This document shows positions 31,224 through 32,921 of a stretch of DNA of 32,921 bases, one piece after another; positions within the stretch are counted from its first letter, which is position 1, and every line of letters begins with the position of its first letter. The translations under genes and the position numbers were made by a program. Origin of the DNA: Bacteroidales bacterium (GTDB lineage Bacteria; Bacteroidota; Bacteroidia; Bacteroidales; UBA932); contig JAFYWC010000125.1 of the NCBI GenBank assembly GCA_017546585.1, forward strand, positions 1 to 32,921, in the 5' to 3' direction. The notes beneath the pieces are model-generated. The model did no database searches, was not told the DNA's origin, and was given only the letters and a program-made list of their open reading frames with translations.

Positions 31224-32048
31224 ATGGCAGTAAGAAAATTCAAACCGGTAACTCCCGGACAGAGAAATAAGGTAATTAGTGCTTTTGACGATATTACCGC
31301 TAAGAGACCTGAAAAGTCCCTCCTCGAGCCTCTCAAGAAGTCAGGTGGACGTAACAATCAGGGTAAGATGACTATGCGTTACATCGGTGGTGGTCACAAG
31401 AGAATGTATCGTGTGATCGACTTCCTCCGCGACAAGGATGAGTGCACAGCTACAGTACTTACTATCGAGTACGATCCAAACCGTAGCGCACGTATCGCAT
31501 TGGTACAGTATACAGATGGTGAAAAGAGATACATCATCGCTCCTAACGGACTTAAGGTAGGACAGGAGATCGCTTCAGGTGCAGGTGTTGCTCCTGAGGT
31601 AGGTAACACTCTTCTTCTCTCAGAGATTCCGCTTGGTACACTTGTTCACAACATTGAGCTTCGTCCTGGTCAGGGTGCTGCTATGGCACGTTCTGCAGGT
31701 ACTTACGCTCAGCTCGCTGCTCGTGAGGGCAACCACGCAATTCTTCGCCTCCCTTCAGGTGAGACAAGAATGGTTCTCGTAACTTGCCGCGCAACTGTGG
31801 GAACAGTATCAAATCCAGATCACAGCCTGGAGTCACACGGAAAGGCTGGACGCAAGAGATGGCTTGGTCGCAGACCTCGCAACCGTGGTGTTGTTATGAA
31901 CCCGGTAGATCACCCAATGGGTGGTGGTGAAGGTCGTGCATCAGGAGGACATCCACGTTCACGTAAGGGTCTGCCAGCTAAGGGCTATAAGACTCGTAAT
32001 CCAAAGGCGACTTCAAACAAGTTTATCATTGAAAGAAGGAAAAAATAA
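31224..32048 (+). CDS. rplB: 50S ribosomal protein L2
   Basis: 274 aa, full length. Contains [20 protein letters not shown], the RNA-binding fold with [19 protein letters not shown], and the C-terminal catalytic-site loop [20 protein letters not shown], with the conserved histidine of the HPMGGGEG motif near the peptidyl-transferase centre. The tail is strongly basic. L2 is required for subunit association. The neighbouring order rplW-rplB-rpsS is the standard one. Confidence 0.98.
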   Translation: MAVRKFKPVTPGQRNKVISAFDDITAKRPEKSLLEPLKKSGGRNNQGKMTMRYIGGGHKRMYRVIDFLRDKDECTATVLTIEYDPNRSARIALVQYTDGEKRYIIAPNGLKVGQEIASGAGVAPEVGNTLLLSEIPLGTLVHNIELRPGQGAAMARSAGTYAQLAAREGNHAILRLPSGETRMVLVTCRATVGTVSNPDHSLESHGKAGRKRWLGRRPRNRGVVMNPVDHPMGGGEGRASGGHPRSRKGLPAKGYKTRNPKATSNKFIIERRKK

Positions 32049-32067
32049 CGGAATAAATTAAGAGATT

Positions 32068-32337
32068 ATGAGTCGTTCATTAAGAAAAGGTCCTTATATT
32101 CAGGAAGCCCTTGAAAAAAGAATTCTTGCTATGAATGAGGGTAGCATGAAGAAAGAGGTTGTCAAGACTTGGTCACGCGCAAGTATGATCTCCCCTGACT
32201 TTGTAGGTCACACCATCGCAGTTCATAATGGAAACAAGTTTATTCCAGTTTATGTTACTGAGAATATGGTAGGTCACAAGCTTGGTGAGTTTGCGCCGAC
32301 AAGAACATTCAAAGGCCATTCGGGCAATCGTAAGTAA
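32068..32337 (+). CDS. rpsS: 30S ribosomal protein S19
   Basis: 89 aa. Begins [11 protein letters not shown], has the [21 protein letters not shown] core and the ending [19 protein letters not shown], all typical of S19. It binds 16S rRNA in the head of the small subunit beside S13. It is placed normally between rplB and rplV. Confidence 0.97.
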   Translation: MSRSLRKGPYIQEALEKRILAMNEGSMKKEVVKTWSRASMISPDFVGHTIAVHNGNKFIPVYVTENMVGHKLGEFAPTRTFKGHSGNRK

Positions 32338-32358
32338 TTTTAAAATGAAAAAGTAATT

Positions 32359-32778
32359 ATGGGAGCTCGTAAAAGATTAATGGCTGACAAGCTTAAGGCA
32401 GCTAAGCAGCAGACAGCTATCGCAAAGCTGAATGATGTACCTACATCACCTCGTAAGATGCGTCTCGTTGCAGACATCATCCGTGGCGTTGAGGTAAACC
32501 GTGCACTCGATATCCTCAGATTTTCGAAGAAGCACGCTTCTATTGACCTGGAGAAGCTTCTCCGTAGCGCTATCGCTAACTGGGAGGCTAAGAATCCTGA
32601 GAATACAAAAGAGTTGGACAACGGTAACGTTATCGTAAAGACAATTATGGTTGACGAGGGACGTACTCTCAAGAGAATCCGTCCTTGCCCACAGGGTCGC
32701 GCTGGTCGTATCCGCAAGCGTTCAAACCACGTGACTGTTATCCTCGATGTTAAACCATCAGCAGTTAAGGAGGCATAA
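32359..32778 (+). CDS. rplV: 50S ribosomal protein L22
   Basis: 139 aa, slightly longer than the E. coli protein because of a basic N-terminal extension ([20 protein letters not shown]). It contains [21 protein letters not shown] and the beta-hairpin loop region [20 protein letters not shown] that reaches the exit tunnel. An upstream GTAATT precedes the ATG without a clear Shine-Dalgarno. Other bacterial L22 genes also sit before rpsC. Confidence 0.96.
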   Translation: MGARKRLMADKLKAAKQQTAIAKLNDVPTSPRKMRLVADIIRGVEVNRALDILRFSKKHASIDLEKLLRSAIANWEAKNPENTKELDNGNVIVKTIMVDEGRTLKRIRPCPQGRAGRIRKRSNHVTVILDVKPSAVKEA

Positions 32779-32780
32779 TA

Positions 32781-32921
32781 ATGGGACAGAAGACTAATCC
32801 TATAAGCAACAGAATCGGTATCACCCGTGGTTGGGACTCTAACTGGGTAGGTGGTAACTACGCAGAGAAGATCGCAGAGGACTTCGAGATCCGTAAGTAT
32901 CTCTCAAGCCGTCTTGCAAAG
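32781..32921 (+). CDS. rpsC: 30S ribosomal protein S3 (partial, runs off the window)
   Basis: The first 47 codons are present, and the frame is open to the last base. The start [20 protein letters not shown] and the continuation [10 protein letters not shown] match the beginning of S3. A clear AAGGAGG lies 12-6 bases before the ATG at 32781 and favours this start, 2 bp after the rplV stop. S3 is part of the mRNA entry channel and carries a KH domain further on, beyond the window. Confidence 0.95.
   Translation, partial: MGQKTNPISNRIGITRGWDSNWVGGNYAEKIAEDFEIRKYLSSRLAK

Overview
The window looks like the chromosome of a member of the order Bacteroidales. Three things support this. Promoters repeatedly show the Bacteroidetes -7 element TAnnTTTG. 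Most genes lack Shine-Dalgarno sequences. The gene content is typical: fimbrillin/FISUMP lipoproteins, small outer-membrane barrels, Bacteroidetes-type LptE, and a sigma-54 activator with no sensor domain. I cannot assign a family or genus from the sequence alone.

Left end (1-3700). The window opens in the 3' end of a tRNA, probably tRNA-Ser, followed by a terminator. Next comes a visibly AT-rich segment bounded by an 18-bp perfect direct repeat (84-101 and 3601-3618). It carries a conserved-looking small protein on the minus strand, a divergent unknown 149-aa gene, and a restriction-modification pair: a C5-cytosine methyltransferase and a SacI-family endonuclease. Between the tRNA tail and the small gene lies a 12-bp tandem array that copies the tRNA 3' terminus. 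I read this region as a small island at a tRNA gene that has no integrase of its own.

Surface and carbohydrate region (3700-12350). Two consecutive lipoprotein plus small-barrel pairs look like a duplicated cassette. They are followed by a 42-aa peptide gene with a fimbrillin-like/FISUMP lipoprotein, then a GH31 glycosidase. After a bidirectional terminator come an unknown lipoprotein and a TonB-C-terminal-like exported protein, both on the minus strand. A secreted PHP-domain phosphoesterase diverges from the latter through two abutting -7 boxes.

Housekeeping region (12346-27068). On the minus strand are rmuC-ybaK and an OmpA/TPR-like lipoprotein. On the plus strand is an operon of a sigma-54-type activator, lptE, a TPR-like protein and secG, followed by a clpB that lacks the N-terminal domain. 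A minus-strand operon runs cdaA - mutS2 - DUF4878-like - yraN - manC - yqeY. Several of its junctions overlap, which implies translational coupling of c-di-AMP synthesis with MutS2.

Right end (27170-32921). A GH3 lipoprotein beta-glycosidase is followed by a strong promoter and the ribosomal-protein operon rplC-rplD-rplW-rplB-rpsS-rplV-rpsC. It starts at rplC: rpsJ is not immediately upstream. The window ends inside rpsC.
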